Assembly (NCBI RefSeq): GCF_014646095.1
Contig: NZ_BMMU01000012.1
Coordinates: 62,001-126,000 of the forward strand
Length of the DNA stretch: 64,000 nt
Reading direction: 5' to 3'
DNA from: Streptomyces lacrimifluminis
GTDB lineage: Bacteria > Actinomycetota > Actinomycetes > Streptomycetales > Streptomycetaceae
This document shows positions 7,992-16,824 of this stretch, piece by piece. The position numbers were made by a program, and so were the translations under genes. Numbering within the stretch: the stretch's first letter is position 1; the number at the start of each line of letters is the position of its first letter. The notes beneath the pieces were generated by a model, which was given only the letters and a program-made list of their open reading frames with translations, did not search any database and was not told the DNA's origin.

Positions 7992-10487
7992 TCAGCCCGT
8001 GGTGAAGGTGAAGTCGTCCACCTCGTACAGGTCGCCGCTCGCCGCTCCCTTGAAGACGAGGTAGAGCGTGGTCGTGCCCTGCGGTGCGTGGGACAGGGTG
8101 GCGGTGACGTTCTGGTAGGTGTCCCAGCCGCCGGTCGTCGGTACGGTCGTACGGCCCAGCACCTTGCCGGTCGGGGAGCCCGCGCGGATCTCCAGCTTGC
8201 CGCCCGCGCCGGCCGAGGCGACGCGTGCAGTGAGCGACTTGGCGTTGCTCAGGACGTACGGCGTGAACGCGATCCAGTCACGGTTGTCGATGTCGCCGAC
8301 GGTCTTGGCGCCGTTGGCGGACTCGCGTGAACTCACCGCTGTGCCCGAGGAGTTGTTGAAGTGCTCGGCCTGGCGGTGGGTGGGCTGGACGACGTTCTGG
8401 TCATGGGTGGTCAGGGGTGCCTGGCCGCCGCCTCCGAGGTCGGTGTACTGGGCGTCGAAGACCCCGAAGATGTTGGCGTTCGGGTCGTGGCCGCCGTCGG
8501 CGCTGGTCTGGATGGTGCCGGAGCAGCCCTTCGCCGAGGTCTGCGGGTGGCCGTGGCTGTCGTGACCGAGGATGAAGGTGACCTCGACCTTCGAGCAGTC
8601 GATGCTCCGGCCGTCCTCCCGGTCGGTGACCTTCACCTTGAACGGGATGGCGTCACCGAAGGCGAACAGCTGTCCGTCCTGCGGGAGTTGGAGGACCACC
8701 TTGGGCGCGGTGTTGCCGACGACGACCTGGACGCTCGCACTGCCCGTGCGGCCGGTGGTGTCCTTCGCGGTCACCGTCGCCGTGTACGTCCCGTTCTTCC
8801 TGTACGTGTGGGAGGGGTTCGCCGAGGTCGACGTACCGCCGTCGCCGAAGTCCCAGCTGTACGTGAGGGCGTCGCCGTCCTGGTCGGTGGTGCCGGCGGA
8901 GGAGAACCTCACCTTCAGCGGGGCCTGTCCGGAGGTGACGTCCGCGGCGGCCTGTGCCACCGGGGAGTGGCCGTCGGTGGCGTTCTCGATGCGGTACAGG
9001 GCGGAGTGCTCGTCGCCGCCGAACCACGAGACGCCGTAGTCGAGGACGTACAGCGCGCCGTCCGGACCGAAGGCCATGTCCATCACCTGGGTGCCGGTCC
9101 ACGGGATGTCGTTGATGGACTGGACGGTCCCGTCGGCATCGCTGCTGATCCGCTTGATCCAGCGGCGGCCGAACTCACCGGCGAAGAAGTCGCCGTCGTA
9201 CGCCTCCGGGAACTTGACCGGAGAGTCGAGCGCAGGTTCGTAGTGGTAGACCGGGCCGCCCATCGGTGACTCGGAGCCGTCGCCGAACTCCGGTACGGAC
9301 GCACCGTCGTAGGGGATCCAGGCGGCCTGCGCCGGGGGAAGGTCGGTCAGGCCGGTGTTGTTGGGCGAGGTGTTCTTCGGGGCGGCGCAGTCGAAGGCGG
9401 CGCCGGAGGTGCCGGTGGCGAAGTCGTAGTCCACGTAGGGGTCGTTGGCACCGGTGCAGTACGGCCAGCCGTAGTTGCCGGGGCCCGTGACGCGGGCGAA
9501 CTCGACCTGTCCCCCGGGGCCTCGGGCCGGGTCGGCCGCGCCCGCGTCGGGACCGTACTCGCCGATGTAGAGGATGCCGGTCGCTTTGTCGACGCTGAAG
9601 CGGAACGGGTTGCGGAAGCCCATCGCGTAGATCTCGGGGCGCGTCTTCTCCGTGCCGGGCGCGAACAGGTTGCCGTCGGGGACGGTGTACGAGCCGTCCG
9701 CGTTGACCTTGACGCGCAGGATCTTGCCGCGCAGGTCGTTGGTGTTGCCGGACGAACGCTGGGCGTCGAAGGCCGGGTTGCGGTTCGCGCGCTCGTCGAT
9801 GGGCGTGAATCCGTCGGACTGGAAGGGGTTGGTGTCGTCGCCCGTCGACAGATACAGGTTGCCCGCCGCGTCGAAGTCGATGTCGCCGCCGACATGGCAG
9901 CACAGGCCGCGCGAGGCCGGGACGTCGAGGATCTTCTTCTCGCTGGCGTTGTCGAGGGTGCCGTCGGCGTTGAGGACGAAGCGGGAGAGCCGGTTGACAC
10001 CGTCGAAGGGTGCGAAGTCGGCGGCGGTGCCCGTCTCCGGGGCGTCGCCCGCCGGGGTGTTCAACGGGGGTGCGTAGTACAGGTAGATGAAGCGGTTGGA
10101 GCTGAACTGCGGGTCCACGCCGATGCCTTGGAGGCCCTCTTCGTCGTGGGAGTAGACGTCGAGTTTGCCGGCCAGCCGGGTGTTTCCGGCGGCGTCGGTG
10201 ATGCGGAGTTCGCCGTCGCGCGAGGTGTGCAGGACCGACCGGTCCGGGAGGACGGCGAGCGACATGGGCTCGCCGACCTCCGGTTCGCCCTTGGCCAGGG
10301 TGACCTGCTGGAAGTCCTCGGCGGCGGTGGGCTCGGCGACGGCTGCGCCGGCCTGAGGTGCGACCAGCGTCAGTGACGCTCCCGCGAGCAACACGCCCGT
10401 GAACAGGGCGAGCGCTCTGCGGACTCCGAGGTGTCGTCTGCGACTTCCGATTCTGCCGGTGCGGGTGGTGCCGTGTTTCGCGTGCAC
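7992..10487 (-). CDS. Secreted PQQ-type sugar dehydrogenase with PKD and carbohydrate-binding domains
   Basis: 831 residues from GTG 10487, which follows GGAGG at good spacing; an upstream in-frame ATG would place 24 basic residues before the signal. Signal peptide about 1-48. A glucose/sorbosone-dehydrogenase beta-propeller follows (about 60-480: SHDEEGLQGIGVDP, GGDIDFDAAGNLYLSTGD, FRNPFRFSVD, GEYGPDAG, GNYGWPYC, MDMAFGPDGALYVLDYG). A PKD domain comes next (LTYSWDFGDGGTSTSANPSHTY), then an Ig-like segment and a C-terminal CBM6/35-like module. Oxidises sugars at the cell surface or outside with a quinone cofactor. Second-to-last gene of the sugar module, upstream of ThuA/DUF1080. Confidence 0.88.
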   Translation of the reverse strand: MHAKHGTTRTGRIGSRRRHLGVRRALALFTGVLLAGASLTLVAPQAGAAVAEPTAAEDFQQVTLAKGEPEVGEPMSLAVLPDRSVLHTSRDGELRITDAAGNTRLAGKLDVYSHDEEGLQGIGVDPQFSSNRFIYLYYAPPLNTPAGDAPETGTAADFAPFDGVNRLSRFVLNADGTLDNASEKKILDVPASRGLCCHVGGDIDFDAAGNLYLSTGDDTNPFQSDGFTPIDERANRNPAFDAQRSSGNTNDLRGKILRVKVNADGSYTVPDGNLFAPGTEKTRPEIYAMGFRNPFRFSVDKATGILYIGEYGPDAGAADPARGPGGQVEFARVTGPGNYGWPYCTGANDPYVDYDFATGTSGAAFDCAAPKNTSPNNTGLTDLPPAQAAWIPYDGASVPEFGDGSESPMGGPVYHYEPALDSPVKFPEAYDGDFFAGEFGRRWIKRISSDADGTVQSINDIPWTGTQVMDMAFGPDGALYVLDYGVSWFGGDEHSALYRIENATDGHSPVAQAAADVTSGQAPLKVRFSSAGTTDQDGDALTYSWDFGDGGTSTSANPSHTYRKNGTYTATVTAKDTTGRTGSASVQVVVGNTAPKVVLQLPQDGQLFAFGDAIPFKVKVTDREDGRSIDCSKVEVTFILGHDSHGHPQTSAKGCSGTIQTSADGGHDPNANIFGVFDAQYTDLGGGGQAPLTTHDQNVVQPTHRQAEHFNNSSGTAVSSRESANGAKTVGDIDNRDWIAFTPYVLSNAKSLTARVASAGAGGKLEIRAGSPTGKVLGRTTVPTTGGWDTYQNVTATLSHAPQGTTTLYLVFKGAASGDLYEVDDFTFTTG

Positions 10488-10570
10488 GAATGCCTCCAGA
10501 ATGGAGCTCGTGGTACATGCGGGTGCGATACGCCGGGGTGCGCCGTCACCCCGGAACACTCAGGAGCAGC

Positions 10571-11575
10571 TCAGTCGTTGCTGCCGAACGCCGCGTCGAA
10601 CGAGGCCGACGGCGGGTCGAAGTCGTACGCCTTGAGGCGGGTCAGCGCCTCGGGTGCGCCCTGGAGCCGGTCCATGCCGGCGTCCTCCCACTCCACGGAG
10701 ATGGGGCCCCGGTACTCGATGGAGCGCAACATGCGGAAGACGTCCTCCCAGGGGACGTCGCCGTGGCCGGCCGACACGAAGTCCCAGCCACGGCGCGGGT
10801 CGCCCCAGGGCAGATGTGAGCCGAGGCGGCCGTTGCGGCCGTCGAGCCGCTTGCGGGCCTCCTTGCAGTCGACGTGGTAGATCCGGTCGCGGAAGTCCCA
10901 CAGGAAACCGACCGGGTCCAGGTCCTGCCACACGAAGTGCGAGGGGTCGAAGTTCAGACCGAAGGCGGGCCGGTGGTCAACTGCGGTCAGGGCTCGCTGG
11001 GTTGTCCAGTAGTCGTAGGCGATCTCGCTCGGGTGGACCTCGTGCGCGAACCGCACGCCCTGGGCGTCGAACACGTCCAGGATCGGGTTCCAGCGGTCCG
11101 CGAAGTCCTGGTAGCCGCGGTCGATCATCGACTCGGGGGCGGGCGGGAACATCGCGACCAGATGCCAGATCGCCGAGCCGGTGAAGCCGATGACGGTGTC
11201 GACGCCGAAGGCGGCGGCGGCCCGCGCGGTGTCGGCGATCTCGGCCGCCGCCCGCTGTCGTACGCCCTCCGCGTCGCCGTCGCCCCAGATACGGGCGGGC
11301 AGGATCGCCTGGTGCCGCTCGTCGATGATGGCGTCGCAGACGGCCTGGCCGACCAGGTGGTTGGAGACCGCCCAGCACTTGAGGCCGTACTTGTCGAGGA
11401 GTTGGTGACGGCCCGCCAGATAGGACGGGTCCGCGAGGGCCTTGTCGACCTCGAAGTGGTCGCCCCAGCAGGCGAGTTCGAGCCCGTCGTAGCCGAAGTC
11501 ACGGGCGAGGCGGCAGACCTCTTCGAGAGGCAGGTCGGCCCACTGGCCGGTGAAGAGTGTGAAGTCGCGCGGCAT
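10571..11575 (-). CDS. Cytoplasmic sugar phosphate isomerase/epimerase (TIM barrel)
   Basis: 334 residues with no signal peptide. Starts MPRDFTLFTGQWADLPLEEV and carries GLELACWGDHFEV, AVSNHLVGQAVCD, VIGFTGSAIWH, RFAHEVHPSEIAYDY, FGLNFDPSHFVWQ, IYHVDCKEARKRLDGRNG and GPISVEWEDAGMDRL. This is the conserved Glu-Asp-His-Glu metal site of the AP-endonuclease-2 isomerase family. This subtype is very often next to Gfo/Idh/MocA oxidoreductases, as here (15 bases away), and such pairs act on keto-sugars or inositols. GAGGAGG precedes the ATG. The exact substrate cannot be read from sequence. Confidence 0.9.
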   Translation of the reverse strand: MPRDFTLFTGQWADLPLEEVCRLARDFGYDGLELACWGDHFEVDKALADPSYLAGRHQLLDKYGLKCWAVSNHLVGQAVCDAIIDERHQAILPARIWGDGDAEGVRQRAAAEIADTARAAAAFGVDTVIGFTGSAIWHLVAMFPPAPESMIDRGYQDFADRWNPILDVFDAQGVRFAHEVHPSEIAYDYWTTQRALTAVDHRPAFGLNFDPSHFVWQDLDPVGFLWDFRDRIYHVDCKEARKRLDGRNGRLGSHLPWGDPRRGWDFVSAGHGDVPWEDVFRMLRSIEYRGPISVEWEDAGMDRLQGAPEALTRLKAYDFDPPSASFDAAFGSND

Positions 11576-11590
11576 TCTCGTCGAGCCTCC

Positions 11591-12811
11591 TCAGACCGAT
11601 ATGGATGAGACCGCTATGGGTGTGTAGGCGGAGTTCTTCTCCGCGCTCTCCTCGACCGCCGCCAGGACGCGTTGCACCTGGAGGCCGTCCGCGAAGGACG
11701 GCCGGGGCCGGCTGCCCTGCGCGATCGCGAGGACGAGGTCGCGGGCCTGGTGGACGAAGGAGTGCTCGTAGCCGAGGCCGTGGCCCGGCGGCCACCAGGC
11801 GTCCAGGTAGGGGTGGTCGGGTTCGGTGACGAGGATGCGGCGGAAGCCGGCGTGCGTACCGGGCTCGGTGCCGTCGTGGTAGGCGAGTTCGTTGAGGCGT
11901 TCCAGGTCGAAGGCCAACGAGCCTCGTTCGCCGTTGAGTTCGATGCGCAGCGCGTTCTTGCGGCCGGTCGCGTACCGGGTGGCCTCGAAGGAGGCGAGGG
12001 CGCCCGAGGTGAAACGGCCGGTGAAGACGGCGGCGTCGTCCACGGTGACCTGGCCTGCGCCGGCGGTCGCGGTGGCGGTCAGCCCGCTGGTCGGGCCGCC
12101 GGGCAACGGGCGTTCGCGTACGAAGGTTTCGGTGAGGGCGGAGACTCCGGCGAGGGGTTCGCCCGCGAGGTACTGGGCGAGGTCGACGATGTGGGCACCC
12201 AGATCGCCGAGTGCTCCCGATCCGGCCGCCTCCTTGCGCAGCCGCCAGGTGAGCGGGAACTCCGGGTCCACCAGCCAGTCCTGAAGGTAGGTCACCCGAA
12301 CGTGCCGCAGGGTGCCGAGCCTGCCCTCGGCGACCATGGAACGGGCGAGCGCGGTGGCGGGCAGGCGACGGTAGTTGAAGCCGACCATGGCCAACTGACC
12401 GCGCCTCGCGGCCTCTTCGGCCGCCGCTGTCATCGCCTCGGCTTCCTCGACGGTGTTCGCGAGAGGCTTCTCGCACAGTACGTGCTTGCCCGCGGCGAGG
12501 GCGGCGAGGGCGATCTCGGCGTGGCTGTCGCCGGGGGTGCAGATGTCGACGAGGTCGACGTCGTCCCGTTCGAGCAGGGCACGCCAGTCGGTTTCGGCCG
12601 CCGCCCAGCCGTGCCTGTCCGCTGCCGCTCGGACGGCACCGGGGTCTCGGCCGCAGATCGCGGCGAGCACCGGGCGCCGGGGCAGGTCGAAGACACGGCC
12701 CACAGTGCGCCAGCCCTGGGAGTGGGCCGCCCCCATGAACGCGTATCCGACCATGCCGACGCCCAGTGCCGGCTTGTCGGCCTCGGCGGCGTCTGCCTGC
12801 GGCTGTGCCAT
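11591..12811 (-). CDS. Gfo/Idh/MocA-family NAD(P)-dependent oxidoreductase
   Basis: 406 residues from ATG 12811, preceded by GAGGAGG. The Rossmann motif is LGVGMVGYAFMGAAHSQGW near residue 18, followed by ICTPGDSHAEIALAALAAGK and the family signature CEKPLANTVEEAE with the catalytic Lys. The C-terminal sheet domain contains GALGDLGAHIVDLAQYLAG. These enzymes oxidise or reduce ring hydroxyls of sugars and cyclitols; inositol dehydrogenase and keto-sugar dehydrogenases are relatives. It is immediately upstream of the isomerase, and 224 bases downstream of the importer genes on the same strand, so it is likely to act on the imported sugar. Confidence 0.92.
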   Translation of the reverse strand: MAQPQADAAEADKPALGVGMVGYAFMGAAHSQGWRTVGRVFDLPRRPVLAAICGRDPGAVRAAADRHGWAAAETDWRALLERDDVDLVDICTPGDSHAEIALAALAAGKHVLCEKPLANTVEEAEAMTAAAEEAARRGQLAMVGFNYRRLPATALARSMVAEGRLGTLRHVRVTYLQDWLVDPEFPLTWRLRKEAAGSGALGDLGAHIVDLAQYLAGEPLAGVSALTETFVRERPLPGGPTSGLTATATAGAGQVTVDDAAVFTGRFTSGALASFEATRYATGRKNALRIELNGERGSLAFDLERLNELAYHDGTEPGTHAGFRRILVTEPDHPYLDAWWPPGHGLGYEHSFVHQARDLVLAIAQGSRPRPSFADGLQVQRVLAAVEESAEKNSAYTPIAVSSISV

Positions 12812-12914
12812 GCGGATGTCCTCCTCGTCGATTGCACTGTCGGGGGTGTCTGCTCCGGGGCCAGGCGTGGTGTGTCGGCTGCGGGTGCATCGTGGCTGGT
12901 CGCGAAGTTCCCCG

Positions 12915-12929
12915 CGCCCCTTCGGGGCG
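12915..12929. repeat. Intergenic GC hairpin of the Streptomyces CGCCCC-TTC-GGGGCG type
   Basis: A 6-bp stem with a TTC loop sits inside the 224-base gap 12812-13035, surrounded by the stereotyped text GTTCCCCGCGCCCC. Similar hairpins occur at 25300 and 34196, and a half copy near 52360, so this is a dispersed intergenic element that may act as a terminator or attenuator between binding protein and downstream enzymes. Nothing else is visible in the gap. Confidence 0.55.
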
Positions 12930-13035
12930 TGGCCGATCAGCCCCCGCCACCGGCCCTCGCCCGCTCCTCCCGGAGCCGGCTCCACAGACCGGCCCCGGGC
13001 ACAAGCCCAACTCCCAGCCCCTGACCCCGGTCCCT

Positions 13036-14085
13036 CTACTTGAAGCCGGTCGGCATGTACTGGTCGACGTTGTCCTTGTCGACGACCGCCGAGTAGAGCG
13101 TCAGGGAGGACGGGATCTCGAACTCGGAGAGGCCGCTCACCCCCTTGGCCTGGCCCAGCGCGCGGGCCAGGTCGATCGCCGACGCGGCCATGGTGGGCGG
13201 ATAGAGCACCGTCGCCTTCAGGACACCGTTGTCCTGTTTGATGGCCTGGAAGGCGGCGAGGGCGCCCGCGCCGCCGACCATCACGAAGTCGTCGCGGCCA
13301 GCCTGTTCGATCGCCCGCAGCGCGCCCACGCCCTGGTCGTCGTCGTGGTTCCACAGAGCGTTGAACTTGGGCTGCGCCTGGAGGAGTTGGGCCATCTTGG
13401 CCTGGCCGGACTCGACCGTGAACTCGGCGGCCTGGCGGGCCACCTTCTTGATGTTCGGGTAGTTCTTCAGGGCGTCGTCGAAGCCCTGGGTGCGCTGCTT
13501 GGTCAGTTCCAGGTTGTCGAGGCCGGCGAGTTCGATGACCTTGGCGTCGTCCACGTCCTTGAGCTGCTCACCGATGTAGTGACCAGCGTTGAGACCCATG
13601 CCGTAGTTGTCGCCGCCTATCCAACAGCGGTACGCCTGCGGGGTGTTGAAGATCCGGTCCAGATTGACGACCGGGATGCCGGCCCGCATCGCCTTCAGTC
13701 CGACCTGGGTGAGCGCCTTGCCGTCGGCGGGCAGGATCACCAGTACGTCGACCTTCTTGTTGATCAGCGTCTCGATCTGGCCGATCTGCGCGGCGGTGTC
13801 GTTCGAGCCCTCGGTGATCTCCAGCGTCACGTCGGAGTACTTCTTCGCCCGGTTCTTGGCGTTGTCGTTGATCGCGTTGAGCCAGCCGTGGTCGGCCTGC
13901 GGTCCGGCGAAGCCGATGGTGACGGCCTTGCCGGGGGTGTCGGCGGCAGCCGGCTGGTCGTCGTTCCCGGCGGGTTCGTCGTCCGGCTCGTTGCTGGTGC
14001 AACCGGCGAGCAGGGCCCCTGCCCCGACGGCGGCGGTTCCGAAGAGCAGTCCTCTGCGGCTTGTGAACGGCGTCGACTCTGGCAT
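13036..14085 (-). CDS. Sugar ABC transporter substrate-binding lipoprotein
   Basis: 349 residues. The signal holds a twin-arginine pair (SRRGLLFG) and a lipobox LLAGC with the lipidated Cys at residue 29. The mature part is a type-I periplasmic-binding fold of the ribose/galactose class (TIGFAGPQADHGWLNAIND, VDVLVILPADGKAL, GIPVVNLDRIF, WIGGDNYGMGLNAGHYIGE). It lies 17 bases from the permease gene. Together with that gene and the ATPase it forms an RbsABC-like importer. The ligand is probably a monosaccharide, ketosugar or cyclitol (inference from neighbours). Confidence 0.92.
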   Translation of the reverse strand: MPESTPFTSRRGLLFGTAAVGAGALLAGCTSNEPDDEPAGNDDQPAAADTPGKAVTIGFAGPQADHGWLNAINDNAKNRAKKYSDVTLEITEGSNDTAAQIGQIETLINKKVDVLVILPADGKALTQVGLKAMRAGIPVVNLDRIFNTPQAYRCWIGGDNYGMGLNAGHYIGEQLKDVDDAKVIELAGLDNLELTKQRTQGFDDALKNYPNIKKVARQAAEFTVESGQAKMAQLLQAQPKFNALWNHDDDQGVGALRAIEQAGRDDFVMVGGAGALAAFQAIKQDNGVLKATVLYPPTMAASAIDLARALGQAKGVSGLSEFEIPSSLTLYSAVVDKDNVDQYMPTGFK

Positions 14086-14102
14086 GACGGTGAACCCTTC
14101 CC

Positions 14103-15122
14103 TCAGGTCGTGCTTGCGGTACGGCGCTGGACGAGCACGGCGGCGACGATGATCGCGCCCTTGGCGATCTGCTGCACATCGCTCTGCAGGTTGTTCAGGG
14201 CGAAGATGTTGGTGATCGTGGTGAAGATCAGGACACCCAGCACGGAGCCGACGATGGTGCCGCGACCCCCGCTGAGCAGGGTGCCGCCGATGATCGCGGC
14301 GGCGATGGCGTCCAGCTCGTACAGGTTGCCGTTGGTGTTCTGGCCCGAGCCGGACAGGATGATCAGCAGGAAGGCGGCGATCCCGCAGCACAGTCCGGAC
14401 AGGAGGTAGAGGTAGAGGCGCTGGCGGCGTACGTCGATTCCGGCGAGCCGGGCCGCCTCCGCGTTGCCGCCCACGGCCACCGTGCGGCGGCCGAAGGTGG
14501 TGCGGTTCAGGATCAGCCAGCCGATGATCGTCACTACCGCGAAGACCAGCACCAGTGGCGGGATGCCGAGGATGTACGCGTCGCGCTCGCCGAGGTCGAG
14601 GACGCTGTCGATCGTGACGATCTGCGTCGCGCCGTCCGTGATCTGAAGGGCGAGTCCGCGCGCCGAGGCCAGCATGGCGAGGGTGGCGATGAAGGGGACC
14701 ATTCCGCCGTAGGCGATGAGCAGTCCGTTGACCAGTCCACAGCCCACTCCGACGAGCACCGCGGTGAAGAGGATGCCCGCGAAGCCGTACTCCTGGGTGG
14801 CGACGGTGGTCGCCCACACCGAGGCGAGTGCCACGATCGCGCCGACCGACAGGTCGATACCGCCCGACATGATGACGAAGGTCATGCCGACGGTGACGAC
14901 ACCGATCACCGAGCCCTGGGTGAGCACGAGTTGGAGGTTGCGGGTGTCGAGGAACTCGTCTGGCTTGGTGATGCCGCCGACGACGATCAGTGCGGCGAGG
15001 ACACCGAGGAGGGAGAGGGTGCGGACGTCGGCGCGGGCCACCGTGGTTCGCCAGGCCGGGAGTTGACCGGTCGAGGGGACCTTGTCGGTGCTGTCGCGCG
15101 GCGGGGACACGGGCTGTGTCAT
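14103..15122 (-). CDS. Ribose-type ABC transporter permease
   Basis: 339 residues with about nine hydrophobic segments. Signature stretches are GITKPDEFLDTRNLQLVL, VIMSGGIDLSVGAIVALAS (the BPD_transp_2 hallmark), GLVNGLLIAYGGMVPFIATLAM, NRTTFGRRTVAVGGNAEAARLAGI and GGTLLSGGRGTIVGSVLG. It should form the homodimeric membrane pore of the importer. ATG overlaps the end of the ATPase gene by four bases, so the two are translationally coupled. Confidence 0.93.
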   Translation of the reverse strand: MTQPVSPPRDSTDKVPSTGQLPAWRTTVARADVRTLSLLGVLAALIVVGGITKPDEFLDTRNLQLVLTQGSVIGVVTVGMTFVIMSGGIDLSVGAIVALASVWATTVATQEYGFAGILFTAVLVGVGCGLVNGLLIAYGGMVPFIATLAMLASARGLALQITDGATQIVTIDSVLDLGERDAYILGIPPLVLVFAVVTIIGWLILNRTTFGRRTVAVGGNAEAARLAGIDVRRQRLYLYLLSGLCCGIAAFLLIILSGSGQNTNGNLYELDAIAAAIIGGTLLSGGRGTIVGSVLGVLIFTTITNIFALNNLQSDVQQIAKGAIIVAAVLVQRRTASTT

Positions 15123-16696
15123 GATGCGGGGCCCCTTCCACCGGCCGCCGGGCTGTCGACCGCAGAGGATGCGCTGGCCACAGGGGCTCCTTCCATGACG
15201 AGGTCGAGCACGCGGTGTTCGTCGAGTTCGCGGGCGGGTGCCGTGTGGACGACCTGGCCCTCGCGCAGGACCAGGACACGGTCGGCGAGGCCGAGCACCT
15301 CGGGCACTTCACTGGAGACCAGCAGGACGGCGAGGCCCTCGTCGGCGAGGCGGCGGATCACCGCGTACAGCTCGGCGCGGGCGCCGACATCGACACCTCT
15401 GGTGGGTTCGTCGAGCAGCAGGACACGGCAGCCGCGCAGCAGCCAGCGGGCGAGGACCGCCTTCTGCTGGTTGCCGCCGGAGAGGGTGCGGACGGGTACG
15501 GAGGGGTTGTCCGGCCGTAGCGACAGCTCGCGCGTGGCGGCGCGGGCCGCGCCCAGTTCGGCGCCCCGGTCGATCCAACCCCCGCGTGCGAAGCGGGACA
15601 TGGAGGAGACCGACACATTGCGGGTGACGGACTCCAGCATCAGCAGGGCCTGCGCCTTGCGTTCCTCGGGGGCGAGCCCGAGCCCGGCGCGCACTGCGGC
15701 CCGTACGCTGCCCGGCCTCAACACGCTGCCGCCGACGATGACTTGACCGGCCGTCGGCTTTCGGGCGCCGTAGATCGTCTCCAGGATCTCCGAGCGCCCC
15801 GACCCGACGAGGCCGGCCAGGCCGACGATCTCGCCGGGTCGCACGGTGAGGTCGACGGGCGCGAACTCGCCCTCCCTGGCCAGCCCCTGGACCTCGAGGA
15901 CCGGTGCGACGTCCGCGTCCCGCGGTGTCGCGGGGCGCTCCGGGAAGACGTACTCGACGTTGCGGCCGGTCATCAGGGCGACGACCTCCCGGGTCGGCGT
16001 GGACTTGGCGGGGAGCCCGCCGGCCACCGCCCGGCCGTCTTTCAGCACGGTCACGCGGTCGCCGATGCGGCGGATCTCCTCCAGCCGGTGTGAGATGTAG
16101 ACGACGGCGACCCCGTCGGCGGTCAGGTCGCCGACGATCCGGAAGAGGTTGTCGACCTCCTCCGGGTCGAGTGCGGCGGAGGGCTCGTCCATGACGATCA
16201 GCCGTACGTCGTGGGAGAGCGCCCGCGCCATCGACACGATCTGCTGCTGCGCCGCCGACAACTCCCCTACCAGGCGCCCCGGTTCGACCTCCGGATGACC
16301 GAGTCGCTTGAGCAGCGCGGCAGTCGAGGCTTTGGCGGCCTTCCCCCGTACGACGAATCCGGCGGCCGTGGGTTCATGGCCGAGGTGGACGTTCTCGGCC
16401 ACCGACAGGTGCTCCACCAGGTCGAGTTCCTGGTAGATGGTGGCAATGCCGAGGCGCATGGCGACGATGGGCGAGCGCAGGGTGACCGGCTCGCCACGCC
16501 AGCTGATGGTGCCGTCGTCGGGCTGGTGGGCGCCCGCCAGGACCTTGATGAGGGTGGACTTTCCGGCGCCGTTCTGGCCGAGCAGACAGTGCACCTCACC
16601 GGCCTGGACGTCGAGGTCGACGCCGTCGAGGGCTCGGACTCCGGGGAACGACTTGGTGATGCCGGACATGCTGAGCAGCGGTGGTTCTGGTGCCAT
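15119..16696 (-). CDS. Sugar ABC transporter ATP-binding protein (two fused ATPase domains)
   Basis: 525 residues, RbsA/XylG/MglA architecture. The first ATPase has Walker A GQNGAGKST (residues 40-48), the signature region LSAAQQQIVSMARAL and Walker B VRLIVMDEPSAALD. The second has a degenerate P-loop (GLVGSGRSE) but an intact LSGGNQQKAVLARWL signature and VLLLDEPTRGVDVGARAELY. That asymmetry is normal for monosaccharide importers. ATG at 16696 was chosen because the family begins PLLSMSGITKSFPGV. First gene of the importer, 128 bases downstream of the ROK regulator gene on the same strand. Confidence 0.94.
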   Translation of the reverse strand: MAPEPPLLSMSGITKSFPGVRALDGVDLDVQAGEVHCLLGQNGAGKSTLIKVLAGAHQPDDGTISWRGEPVTLRSPIVAMRLGIATIYQELDLVEHLSVAENVHLGHEPTAAGFVVRGKAAKASTAALLKRLGHPEVEPGRLVGELSAAQQQIVSMARALSHDVRLIVMDEPSAALDPEEVDNLFRIVGDLTADGVAVVYISHRLEEIRRIGDRVTVLKDGRAVAGGLPAKSTPTREVVALMTGRNVEYVFPERPATPRDADVAPVLEVQGLAREGEFAPVDLTVRPGEIVGLAGLVGSGRSEILETIYGARKPTAGQVIVGGSVLRPGSVRAAVRAGLGLAPEERKAQALLMLESVTRNVSVSSMSRFARGGWIDRGAELGAARAATRELSLRPDNPSVPVRTLSGGNQQKAVLARWLLRGCRVLLLDEPTRGVDVGARAELYAVIRRLADEGLAVLLVSSEVPEVLGLADRVLVLREGQVVHTAPARELDEHRVLDLVMEGAPVASASSAVDSPAAGGRGPAS

Positions 16697-16824
16697 GACG
16701 GTTCCCCTTGGCGGGCGTGCGGGCCGGTTGCAGGGTGGATCGCTTGCTGGGCAGGCGTTTGCGCAGGGCAGAGCAGGGCGCTGTGCTGGTGGTGTGCGTC
16801 GGGTGACGCGGGTACGAAGTCGGC